Positions 8,091 through 14,716 of a stretch of DNA of 14,716 nt are shown here, in pieces; position 1 is the first letter of the stretch; every line of letters starts with the position of its first letter. A program made the translations under genes and the position numbers. The notes beneath the pieces were generated by a model that had not been told where the DNA came from, ran no database searches, and saw only the letters and a list, made by a program, of their open reading frames with translations. Location: contig JANMKB010000053.1 in the NCBI GenBank assembly GCA_031371805.1, positions 1-14,716 on the forward strand. The letters are read 5' to 3'. This DNA comes from JAFDVL01 sp031371805. Its GTDB lineage: Bacteria; Acidobacteriota; Blastocatellia; RBC074.

Positions 8091-8121
8091 CTGACTTATT
8101 GATATAAGTCAGCTAGTGATT
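8082..8121. repeat. Perfect 17-18-bp hairpin upstream of the operon
   Basis: AATCACTAGCTGACTTA (8082-8098) is the exact complement of TAAGTCAGCTAGTGATT (8105-8121). One further T-A pair leaves a TGAT loop. It ends 88 bp before the first operon gene. There is no T-tract, so it is not a standard terminator. Candidates are an operator or regulator site, an mRNA 5' structure, or a recombination/insertion target. Confidence 0.75.
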
Positions 8122-8209
8122 CTGCTCAAGATTGTGGATGATGATTTGATAAATAAAAAAGGCGAAAAAGATTAACATAGCTTTAAGTACTAAATACTCG
8201 GAACCTATT

Positions 8210-9055
8210 ATGAATACTCAAAATGATTACTTATCGGAATTTGAACGAGAATTTGAAGTTGATAATTTCTCATCCGAATATGATGGAGAAAACAATATGT
8301 CAGAAGAGGTTGAAGATGAGTTGGAAAACGATCTCTCTAATGAATCAAACGAAGAATTTGATTCTAATAGTGAATTTGAAATGTCAGATGAATACGAACT
8401 CGACAGTGAACAGGATTCAGAGTCAGAAAACTATTTACAGGAATCCAGCTCGCCAGATCAGGAATTTGAAGATCGGATTTACTCAGCCCTAGCTGGAGAG
8501 CATGAAAGCAGTTTTGAAATGGAGCAGGAAATTGATCGAGTGCTTCACGAAATGGAAGTCGAATATTTCTGGAAAGCTGCTAAAAATCTTTGGAATAAGC
8601 ATAAAAATAAAATTATGCCTTTTGCAAAACATTTGATCCCTGGCGGCACGTTAGCAAGTCTGGTGAAGTTCGCAGGCGGCGATTTGCGCAGTCTCTTAAA
8701 AAGCGATTTAATCAAAAAAGGATTATCAATGGCCGCCAATGTTGCCATGCCGGGGGTGGGTGGAGCCATTGCCAGTGGATTATTGAATAGCGAAACCCCA
8801 AACCTGAATAACCCACGAGCGCAAGCTAGAAACGCTGTCCAAACTGCGAAGGTTGCCTATGGAAATTTGGTCAATGCGATACCCAATGTGCGCCCTGGTA
8901 ATCTGCCAAATCAGATCAGACCTGTCACTTATCAAGCCTTTGCAATGGCAAAGAAGAAGACTTCTTCGTACAAGGGAAAAAAGAAAAGAATAATTCCGAT
9001 CAAGCCTGGATCAATCGTCGTTGTTCGGCGTGATCGGGTGACTATTTATTCGTAA
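8210..9055 (+). CDS. Charge-segregated protein: acidic FE-rich N-terminal half, cationic Gly/Ala-rich C-terminal half
   Basis: No function is recognised. Residues 1-120 contain 44 Asp/Glu against 3 Arg and no Lys, with FEREFE-like phenylalanine-glutamate runs and Ser/Asn spacers, so they are likely disordered. Residues 121-281 have 28 Lys/Arg against 4 Asp/Glu. Within them 118-195 look helical and glycine/alanine-rich (AMPGVGGAIASGLL), and the end is basic (AKKKTSSYKGKKKR) and then beta-like (IKPGSIVVVRRDRVTIYS). There is no signal peptide. I recall similar FE-rich proteins as uncharacterised bacterial hypotheticals. A self-neutralised precursor or exported cargo is inferred. ATG 8210 has only a weak GGAA 6 nt upstream. 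It is the first gene of a four-gene operon, 21 bp before the metallopeptidase-like gene. Confidence 0.85.
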   Translation: MNTQNDYLSEFEREFEVDNFSSEYDGENNMSEEVEDELENDLSNESNEEFDSNSEFEMSDEYELDSEQDSESENYLQESSSPDQEFEDRIYSALAGEHESSFEMEQEIDRVLHEMEVEYFWKAAKNLWNKHKNKIMPFAKHLIPGGTLASLVKFAGGDLRSLLKSDLIKKGLSMAANVAMPGVGGAIASGLLNSETPNLNNPRAQARNAVQTAKVAYGNLVNAIPNVRPGNLPNQIRPVTYQAFAMAKKKTSSYKGKKKRIIPIKPGSIVVVRRDRVTIYS

Positions 9056-9076
9056 GATAAATCGAATGGTTAAAGC

Positions 9077-10315
9077 TTGAAAAATGAATCCGCCAATTTT
9101 TTTTTAAATAAAATTGAATCACTGAAATTACGTGCCAGGTCTCTTAGTAATCTTCGAGATGAGGTGGCACTTCCACCGGAAAGAGACTTAAGAAAGGAAC
9201 AGTGGGAGGCGTTACAAGGGCAGTTAACGAGTGTCTCAAACAATTTGATACAGAGATTGCGTATCTATACTGATAGGTATTTAGCCGATAGAGAGAATCC
9301 AGAGGTTAAAAGACAACTGGTCGAGTTTTTAGGGAAAATGGAACTGGAAGTAACGCAAGCATTTGTCTTTTACGATACTTATATGGACTTGCTGACACAA
9401 CGGCTCAGCAAACCTATCGGAGAGATGCTGCGAGGTTGTGATGTTATTGCTTACGACGGGCTTAAACGGGGATTTTTAGCTGAGATTACTTTGCCTCCGA
9501 TTGTGTATTGTGAAAGAGGATACGGGGCCAGCACCTTACGTGAAAGCGTTAATATTTTACCGAATGTGCCTAATCCTATTCAGTTTATCGCGATTCCCTA
9601 TTCAAGATTAGTTGAAAAATATAATTTGATTTCGATTTATCACGAAGTAGGTCATCAAGCGTTAGCAAAACTTAATTTTGTCAAGTTATTTGAAAGAGTT
9701 TTTGATGAGCAGTTAGCCAATGCCGGGGCATCAAATCTGCTTCGGACACTTTTTAGCAATTGGTCAAAAGAACTGGGACCAGACTTTTGGGCATTTTGTT
9801 TGACGGGCATGGCGCAAACCTGTAGCTTGCGCGACATACTTTTTCTGCCACAAAAACAAATCACCTATCTGAATACTTCGCAACCACATCCACCGGCCTA
9901 CCTCAGATTTTTGGTTTCAGTTCATTGGTGTCGGTATTTATGGGGCAAGGGCGATTGGGATGAGTGGGAAAAAGAATGGAAAGAATTTTATCCGGTCGGC
10001 AGATTAGATAAAATTACCAGAGAAATCATGCTTACTGTTGAGAAATTCTTACCGATGGTTGCAAAGATTTTTTGTGATACGAAGTATAAGAAATTAGCAA
10101 GCAAGCCGCTGGCAAGTCTTTTTTCGTTAGATGAGTTATCGCCGAAGTTATTAAAAAACATGACCAATGAAAAGGCTATCTTATCGCAGGAATTTAGACG
10201 CAAGCCCATAGGGTTTCAGTTAGCAGTATTTAGATTAATGAGAGAAAATAGACAATTCAAGCAATTTTATCTTGATAAAGCTATGAGCGAATGGTTGAAA
10301 ACTATTTCTAACTAA
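9077..10315 (+). CDS. Putative zinc metallopeptidase-like protein (HEVGH motif)
   Basis: The 412-residue protein has no signal peptide or membrane segment. It carries HEVGH at residues 189-193, within the predicted helix SIYHEVGHQALAKL, the HExxH zinc-binding/catalytic motif of zincins. About 40 residues on, ELGPD (232-236) is placed like the glutamate helix (ExxxD) of gluzincins, and QPHPPAYLR (269-277) resembles the His-Pro segment seen after it in several bacterial zincin families. The N-terminal 110 residues are helical and charged. A peptidase role is therefore inferred and the family is not identified. The start is TTG at 9077: an in-frame TAA at 9071 rules out a longer form, and the next ATG would remove about 87 residues. 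The gene lies 21 bp after the charge-segregated protein, whose linker would be a natural candidate substrate. Confidence 0.8.
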   Translation: MKNESANFFLNKIESLKLRARSLSNLRDEVALPPERDLRKEQWEALQGQLTSVSNNLIQRLRIYTDRYLADRENPEVKRQLVEFLGKMELEVTQAFVFYDTYMDLLTQRLSKPIGEMLRGCDVIAYDGLKRGFLAEITLPPIVYCERGYGASTLRESVNILPNVPNPIQFIAIPYSRLVEKYNLISIYHEVGHQALAKLNFVKLFERVFDEQLANAGASNLLRTLFSNWSKELGPDFWAFCLTGMAQTCSLRDILFLPQKQITYLNTSQPHPPAYLRFLVSVHWCRYLWGKGDWDEWEKEWKEFYPVGRLDKITREIMLTVEKFLPMVAKIFCDTKYKKLASKPLASLFSLDELSPKLLKNMTNEKAILSQEFRRKPIGFQLAVFRLMRENRQFKQFYLDKAMSEWLKTISN

Positions 10316-10350
10316 CTAAATGAATGCAACAAACTTAAAAAAATAAAATT

Positions 10351-11808
10351 ATGACAAAATCACCTTTATTCAAACAAGACGCGAAAATCTTTAAGTGGCA
10401 AGACGTTGAGACATTTCTTATTAGAAGCCAGTACAATGAAATATTGGATTTTGTAATAAAGCAATATGACATTGATTACGCTGCTGGTAAACCGAATTTT
10501 CTGAATAGAAATAGTTGCCTGACAATTGAACTCTGTCAAGGGAGGAATGTTTATGCAAAAGCCCTTAACCAAATAATACAAGGGGTTGATAACACATTGC
10601 CATTAAAAGAAGCCGGTAACAAATTCAGCGAAGCTGGAACACGGCTAGAGAAAGCAAAGGAGAAACTTGATAATTTTCTCACAGAATATCAATCCGGTTT
10701 AAATAGCAATAAAACTAACCCATCAGAGAAAAATTATAAAGGACTACTAGCCCTTGAAACTGCATTAAATGCCTCGAAGGAAGAATTTGATCTAGCTACT
10801 GTAACATTTCAAAGTGCTGGCTTCCAGGGTTGCCTCGACAAGTTCAGTATTGAATGGTTTTTATCGCCAAGATTCATTTATGATCGAAAATTATCATTAA
10901 AAACCAGTGAAATCCCGCAAGATTTAGAATTTAATTTTTCAACCAATGGTTTAACTGTCGGAGCTGTAATCTGGTTGTACTTTTATGAAAGAATGGGGAT
11001 TTTTAAAATTCTGGGAGCGTTGCTTGATGACTATAATTATAAAGGAAAATACACAATCTCTGGTCGGCGGAAAGATGATAAGGGTAACGATATTAAATAC
11101 TCTGTTTTAATGGATATGATTAGCACTCTTCACCGCGTAGGAATAAGTTCTAACATACGTGACAGGATTTGTCTGTATCAAAGGGTACTTGGAGTAAGTA
11201 TTGAAAATAAGCTAGGAGTTGAGAGCGAGCGAAATGCTGGTTTTATGAGTACCTTTAACCGGTTAATTGAATATCAGTTAGAGTATTATAAAACCAAGCA
11301 ATTGGCGCAGGCTATCCAGGCCCAGGCACAAGCTGGAACCATTCAGCCGCGTTCATCGGTTGCTACGCAAACTTCTATCAGGGATACGATTAACGTTATG
11401 CAGCAGCATTTTGAACCTCTGCAATATGGTCGAAATCAGATTAATACGTTTATTGGGATCGCGACTGTTCATGCGACTCTGTGTTTGGTGAATATGCTGA
11501 AATCAGAAATCGGAGTTCCCGCGCAATACGAAAGACCGGAAGAGTTTATTCCAGCCGCTTACGACATTCTGGTTGGAGCCAAGCAATCTCGTACCATCAA
11601 TGAATCGAATCGCTTTATCATATATGACAATTGTGCCTCCTACGGGTATCGTTTATTAACCGATATTGAGACTATTGATATAAACCAACTAAGCACGGTT
11701 AGTTCGGGGTCTCCATTGGATACTTGGCTTAATGATGTAGAAGGACTCGTCGAAGGCTATCGTAATGCGTATAGCGCAGTGCCGGAGAAGGTTGAGGCGA
11801 TTGTTTAA
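10351..11808 (+). CDS. Unrecognised 485-aa operon protein with central charged helical region
   Basis: I do not recognise this protein. It is soluble, without signal peptide or transmembrane helices. Residues about 84-150 are rich in Lys/Glu/Ala and probably form helices or a short coiled coil (GTRLEKAKEKLDNFLTEY). Residues about 200-310 are mixed hydrophobic (VGAVIWLYFYERMGIFKI) and a Gln/Ala-rich stretch (AQAIQAQAQAG, 319-329) looks like a linker to a C-terminal domain (about 340-485). There are no nucleotide-binding, HExxH, DDE or other catalytic signatures. ATG 10351 lacks a Shine-Dalgarno and is preceded by an A-rich run. It sits 35 bp after the metallopeptidase-like gene and 11 bp before the phosphatase, so co-transcription is likely. 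A structural, adaptor or substrate-binding role is guesswork. Confidence 0.85.
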   Translation: MTKSPLFKQDAKIFKWQDVETFLIRSQYNEILDFVIKQYDIDYAAGKPNFLNRNSCLTIELCQGRNVYAKALNQIIQGVDNTLPLKEAGNKFSEAGTRLEKAKEKLDNFLTEYQSGLNSNKTNPSEKNYKGLLALETALNASKEEFDLATVTFQSAGFQGCLDKFSIEWFLSPRFIYDRKLSLKTSEIPQDLEFNFSTNGLTVGAVIWLYFYERMGIFKILGALLDDYNYKGKYTISGRRKDDKGNDIKYSVLMDMISTLHRVGISSNIRDRICLYQRVLGVSIENKLGVESERNAGFMSTFNRLIEYQLEYYKTKQLAQAIQAQAQAGTIQPRSSVATQTSIRDTINVMQQHFEPLQYGRNQINTFIGIATVHATLCLVNMLKSEIGVPAQYERPEEFIPAAYDILVGAKQSRTINESNRFIIYDNCASYGYRLLTDIETIDINQLSTVSSGSPLDTWLNDVEGLVEGYRNAYSAVPEKVEAIV

Positions 11809-11819
11809 GTTTTTGAGCC

Positions 11820-14174
11820 ATGGAAAGAAATCTTTTAGACCGTGAAATAAAGTCTGTTAAATTTTCGACGCAGGCTAATACTCTAACTAAAAAATCAGAT
11901 GACGGCTTGAGTAATTTGCCTTTAGTTATTTGCGGGCCAATATTGCGCAAGGTTTATTACGACAGCGTATCGGTATGGGTAGCTTTTAAGGAGGAAGTTA
12001 AAGATATAAAACTAGAGGTTTTTAAACCAGGAAGCCCCTCAGTAAATATATTTAAAGAAACAAACGCACCGCTCATTAAATTAGGAAAAAATATTTATAT
12101 AACACTTGCAACCGCAATAAATCCTTCTAACAAATTAGTTTCAGATACCATTTACGAATATAACCTTTCCTTTACTCACGAAGGTAAAAACAAGCAATTA
12201 AAAGATTCAGGCGTATTGAAAGACGGCATTCAGTCAATTGCTTACTACCCTTATAAATCACCGACATTTTGCTTGCCGAGTGACGAAATTAACAATCTGA
12301 AAATAGTTCACGGCTCGTGCCGAATGGCGCACGGTGGCAAAACGGATGCCTTACGCGCCATAGATACAATGCTAGAAACTGCCCCGAATTTTCCAAAGCT
12401 GCGTCCTCAATTACTATTTTTAACCGGAGACCAGATATATGCCGATGAGGTTGCTGATTCTTTATTGTATTTAATCCAAAAAATGGCTACCAAATTGTTT
12501 GGATGGACTGAAAAACTCCCCGAGGGAATAAAACTTCAACCGCCGGGATGGAGAAAAAATCAAATTAAATCATCGGGATTTACAACAACCGATACCAAAA
12601 GCCATCTGATTACTTTTCAGGAGTATTTTCTGATGTATTTGTTTTGTTTTTCAGATGTATTATGGTTTAACGAAAATCCAAAGTTTACTGAGGTCGTTCC
12701 CGATCACATACCAAAAAATTTAGATCAAGCAAAACACCTTACGAACCTTAGACAAGCTTTTAAGAATGAAAATAAAGCGCTCCAAAGTTTTTTTAAATGT
12801 CTGCCGTTTGTTAGAAAAGCAATGGCTAACATTTCTACTTTGATGATTTTTGATGACCACGAAATTACAGACGATTGGCATATTGATGTAAATTGGAATA
12901 ACAATGTTTTGAAAAATCTTTTAGGTCGAAGAATTTTATTAAACGGGCTTCTGGCTTATAGTGTTTTTCAAGATTGGGGTAACGATTACGTTAAATATTC
13001 GTCCCGTCAAAATTTGGATTTATTAAAAAATCTAAATGAGATTACAGCAAAGGGGTATCCCAATGAATCAATCAATTCAATTGAAAAATTGATTGTCCCC
13101 AAACTTGTCCAGGCAAAAGATCGGTCATTTCTCAAAAGCGATTTTAATTGGAATTATATAATTGAGTATAACAGCTTTAATATTGTTTGTTTGGATACCA
13201 GGACAAAAAGAGTTTTTATTGATAGTGAGAAACCTTTGGGAAATTTGATCTTGAATGTGAGATCACAGTTTGGAGTTAAAAATCTTGATTCGGATAAATT
13301 GTTGGTTTTAATTTCTGCCGCCCCTGTTTTTGGTAATATGCCTCTTGAAGACGGGCAAGAAAAACTAAGAAAGGGACAATACAACGAAGCTACAGGCATT
13401 ATTAGTCATGGTATGGGTTGGACTGGTATGTATCCAAAAGATCAGGAAGCGTGGATATTTTTCACGAGCGGATTTGAATCGCTTTTAAATGTCCTGACAG
13501 ATTTCAAAAAAGTGCTGATCTTATCAGGAGATGTCCATCATTCGCTGACATCTTCCGTCAAACTTTACAAAAAGGTCAATACCGACTACAAATTAACGGA
13601 AATAGTCCAAGTCACTTCAAGCGGCTTAAAGAGAACCACGGAAGACTATCATTATCCATCTACTAATAAGTACGGGCTGCGACCGCGAACCGACAGTCCT
13701 TACAGGTTTATCAAAGTTTCGGGGATGTCGCCCAGTAAGGATTTCCCGATGTTGATTGAAAATAAATTTTATCATTTAGACAATGATTATATTAAGAATA
13801 GAAATGTTGGATTAAGAATTGAACCCGCCATACAGTATAGCGTTAAATTTATTTACTCTAATGAAAAGGTGATCTTTAATTTCAAAGAAACCGGACAAGA
13901 AAAGACTGCTAAGTTTACCAGAAACATTAGCGAAACGACTTCACAAAGAACGGCGGTAGGAAAAGACAATATCAGCTTGGTGTCCTTTACGCCAAATTCA
14001 ATAATTAATAAATTTTGGTATGCCAGTGGCGACAATGAGAAACCATCTGATAGTGAATCTTTAAATCTATTATTACCCTTTACCACGCATAGAATTGAAT
14101 TTAATAATAAAGTTGATATTAGTGAAATTCCACTCAACATAATCTCTAAAACCAGGGGAACCAAAGCCATCTAG
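11820..14174 (+). CDS. PhoD-like metallophosphatase (alkaline phosphatase D superfamily), long form without signal peptide
   Basis: The 784-residue protein carries the PhoD metal-site motifs in order: HGSCR (164-168), GDQIYAD (203-209), FDDHEITDDW (344-353), LDTRTKR (459-465) and SGDVHHS (569-575). The Asp, His and Asn/Asp ligands expected for a dinuclear centre are present. PhoD enzymes hydrolyse phosphomonoesters or phosphodiesters; the substrate is unknown here. An N-terminal beta-rich domain (about 33-125, VICGPILRKVYYDSVSVWVA) matches the Fn3-like domain often preceding the catalytic domain. About 180 further residues follow the last motif. Classical PhoD proteins are usually around 450-580 residues and carry a Tat signal; neither holds here, so it is cytoplasmic or uses a different export route. 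Start ATG 11820 follows an in-frame TGA at 11814. It is the last operon gene, 11 bp behind its neighbour; no clear terminator follows. Confidence 0.9.
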   Translation: MERNLLDREIKSVKFSTQANTLTKKSDDGLSNLPLVICGPILRKVYYDSVSVWVAFKEEVKDIKLEVFKPGSPSVNIFKETNAPLIKLGKNIYITLATAINPSNKLVSDTIYEYNLSFTHEGKNKQLKDSGVLKDGIQSIAYYPYKSPTFCLPSDEINNLKIVHGSCRMAHGGKTDALRAIDTMLETAPNFPKLRPQLLFLTGDQIYADEVADSLLYLIQKMATKLFGWTEKLPEGIKLQPPGWRKNQIKSSGFTTTDTKSHLITFQEYFLMYLFCFSDVLWFNENPKFTEVVPDHIPKNLDQAKHLTNLRQAFKNENKALQSFFKCLPFVRKAMANISTLMIFDDHEITDDWHIDVNWNNNVLKNLLGRRILLNGLLAYSVFQDWGNDYVKYSSRQNLDLLKNLNEITAKGYPNESINSIEKLIVPKLVQAKDRSFLKSDFNWNYIIEYNSFNIVCLDTRTKRVFIDSEKPLGNLILNVRSQFGVKNLDSDKLLVLISAAPVFGNMPLEDGQEKLRKGQYNEATGIISHGMGWTGMYPKDQEAWIFFTSGFESLLNVLTDFKKVLILSGDVHHSLTSSVKLYKKVNTDYKLTEIVQVTSSGLKRTTEDYHYPSTNKYGLRPRTDSPYRFIKVSGMSPSKDFPMLIENKFYHLDNDYIKNRNVGLRIEPAIQYSVKFIYSNEKVIFNFKETGQEKTAKFTRNISETTSQRTAVGKDNISLVSFTPNSIINKFWYASGDNEKPSDSESLNLLLPFTTHRIEFNNKVDISEIPLNIISKTRGTKAI

Positions 14175-14283
14175 TTGAGGCGTGGTCATAAATAAAGCTT
14201 GTGTTTTTTGATATTTGCAAAAGCAGTTAGAAGACATCAGAACTCTTTCATAACGGTGCTTTACTACTTGTAAGTACTAATTG

Positions 14284-14314
14284 AGTGGTGCGACGGGGGA
14301 ATTTCCCGTCACTC
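14284..14314. repeat. Bulged hairpin downstream of the operon
   Basis: GACGGG, roughly 14292-14297, pairs with CCCGTC (14305-14310), and GAGT/ACTC extends the stem across a small bulge. There is no T-tract. It may mark the outer edge of an insertion remnant. Confidence 0.35.
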
Positions 14315-14364
14315 GATACCTCCGGTAGAATGTTTGTGAGAAACAAAACATCACTATTAGAGGT

Positions 14365-14621
14365 TCACTCATCTACGTTCTGGGCGACACGCATTACAAT
14401 GATCCAGCTGTGCGCCAAGCCTGCACGCACGCGGACTGGAACTGGTGGCGACACGACGCGGGACGCCTCCGCATCAGGATGGTGGCGTGGAGGTGCGGCG
14501 GATTTTTCACAAGCTGCGGTCGCAATCAATTGAACCTTTCCCTGGGCTATTCAAAGACTTTTTCGGATGGCAGAAAAACCTGCCAGTTAAAAGGTTAGTC
14601 AAAAGTCAGCTATTTGCCTTA
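14365..14621 (+). pseudogene. DDE transposase remnant (5' truncated, frameshifted, interrupted by an IS5-family element)
   Basis: Frame one gives YVLGDTHYNDPAVRQACTHA followed by DW. After a single-base loss near 14440 the similarity continues in the next frame as LVATRRGTPPHQDGGVEVRR, then IFHKLRSQSIEPFPGLFKDF and LPVKRLVKSQLFAL. This matches the C-terminal half of a DDE (IS4/IS5 superfamily-type) transposase: the D of LGDTHYND and the E of SIEPF sit where the second and third catalytic acids are expected. The consensus 'DWELVA' suggests a GG run lost one G. The N-terminal half is missing. The frame breaks at TTA 14619-14621, where the next element begins. It is dead, and family assignment is from recognised motifs only. 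Confidence 0.75.
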
Positions 14622-14716
14622 GAGCGTGTTTTAAAAGTACCTCTCAAGCTAGTCGACCTAGCATGAGCTTGATCATTGAAAGATAGACGAAGGTCTCACT
14701 CGTCACGGGCAAGTAC
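14622..14716 (-). mobile_element. IS5-family element, one end only (continues beyond window)
   Basis: The terminal inverted repeat is probably GAGCGTGTTTTAAAAGTAC (14622-14640), directly followed by the 3' end of a minus-strand transposase gene. It inserted at TTA within the older transposase remnant; TNA targets are typical of one IS5 subgroup. The other end and the duplicated TTA lie outside the window. Confidence 0.7.
14644..14716 (-). CDS. IS5-family transposase, C-terminal fragment
   Basis: The minus-strand frame entering from the right edge ends at TGA (14644-14646) and encodes 23 visible residues including TSETFVYLSMIKLMLGRLA. The ending 'TSE-F-YL-MI-LM--RLA' is the common C-terminus of IS5-group DDE transposases. 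Catalytic residues are outside the window. The stop sits just inside the predicted terminal repeat, as expected for a compact IS. Confidence 0.85.
   Translation of the reverse strand, partial: YLPVTSETFVYLSMIKLMLGRLA

Larger units (their letters stand above)
7186..8209. other. About 1 kb AT-rich intergenic region upstream of the operon
   Basis: This stretch lacks a convincing protein gene apart from a possible 32-codon frame at 7992. It carries several inverted repeats, listed separately, and presumably the operon promoter, which I cannot place. A 76-codon frame at 7413-7643 and a 54-codon frame at 7726-7890 exist but lack ribosome binding sites and recognisable domains. Confidence 0.5.

Noticed and set aside
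8210..14174. Operon as part of a contractile injection system (cargo plus accessory genes)
   Set aside because: FE-rich and signal-less proteins suggested it, but no sheath, tube, baseplate, spike or AAA+ ATPase gene is in the window.
8184..14280. TAAGTACTAA present at 8184-8193 and 14271-14280, flanking the operon as a direct repeat
   Set aside because: A 10-bp match in AT-rich DNA can be chance; no integrase or tRNA is present, so I do not call attachment sites.
14288..14314. GTGCGAC followed by a hairpin, resembling a group II intron 5' end
   Set aside because: No domain V-like hairpin, intron-encoded protein or other intron features nearby.

Overview
Organism. The long minus-strand gene ends in a C-terminal domain of the Solibacter type (TIGR03437-like). 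It also carries NHL, BNR/sortilin-like and BACON domains, a combination I associate with Acidobacteriota (Solibacter/Blastocatellia-like lineages). This assignment is inferred from gene content; there is no rRNA or marker gene here.

Layout. (1) Positions 1-141 are the right end of an IS256-family element: the transposase C-terminus overlapping the terminal inverted repeat. It abuts a perfect GC-rich 13-bp inverted repeat that may end the next gene. (2) 277-6474 (minus) is one 2065-aa exported or membrane-anchored multi-propeller protein. It contains BNR/Asp-box propellers, a BACON domain, an Ig-like domain, six NHL repeats, a second Ig-like domain, six more NHL repeats and the Solibacter-type C-terminal domain. 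(3) 6475-8209 is a 1.7-kb AT-rich stretch without a convincing large gene. It holds a plus-strand intrinsic terminator with no obvious gene in front of it, a 210-bp MITE-like element with 18-bp inverted repeats, several hairpins, and a possible 32-codon reading frame whose stop lies in a 17-18-bp perfect hairpin. (4) 8210-14174 (plus) is a compact four-gene operon with gaps of 21, 35 and 11 bp. It encodes a charge-segregated acidic/cationic protein (281 aa), an HEVGH putative zinc metallopeptidase (412 aa), an unrecognised protein (485 aa) and a long PhoD-like metallophosphatase without a signal peptide (784 aa). (5) 14365-14716 is IS debris: a frameshifted DDE transposase remnant interrupted by an IS5-family element that runs off the window.

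How the genes may work together. The operon is the part most likely to be a poorly described system. Two putative metal-dependent hydrolases, an orphan protein and a small protein with an all-acidic N-terminal half and a strongly basic, glycine/alanine-rich C-terminal half are packed together. They are more AT-rich than the neighbouring giant gene and lie between mobile-element remnants. My working hypothesis is a transferred cassette in which the acidic half acts as a propeptide or targeting segment and the HEVGH protein is its candidate processing enzyme. Nothing in the sequence proves this. The giant propeller gene is divergently oriented and probably unrelated to the operon.
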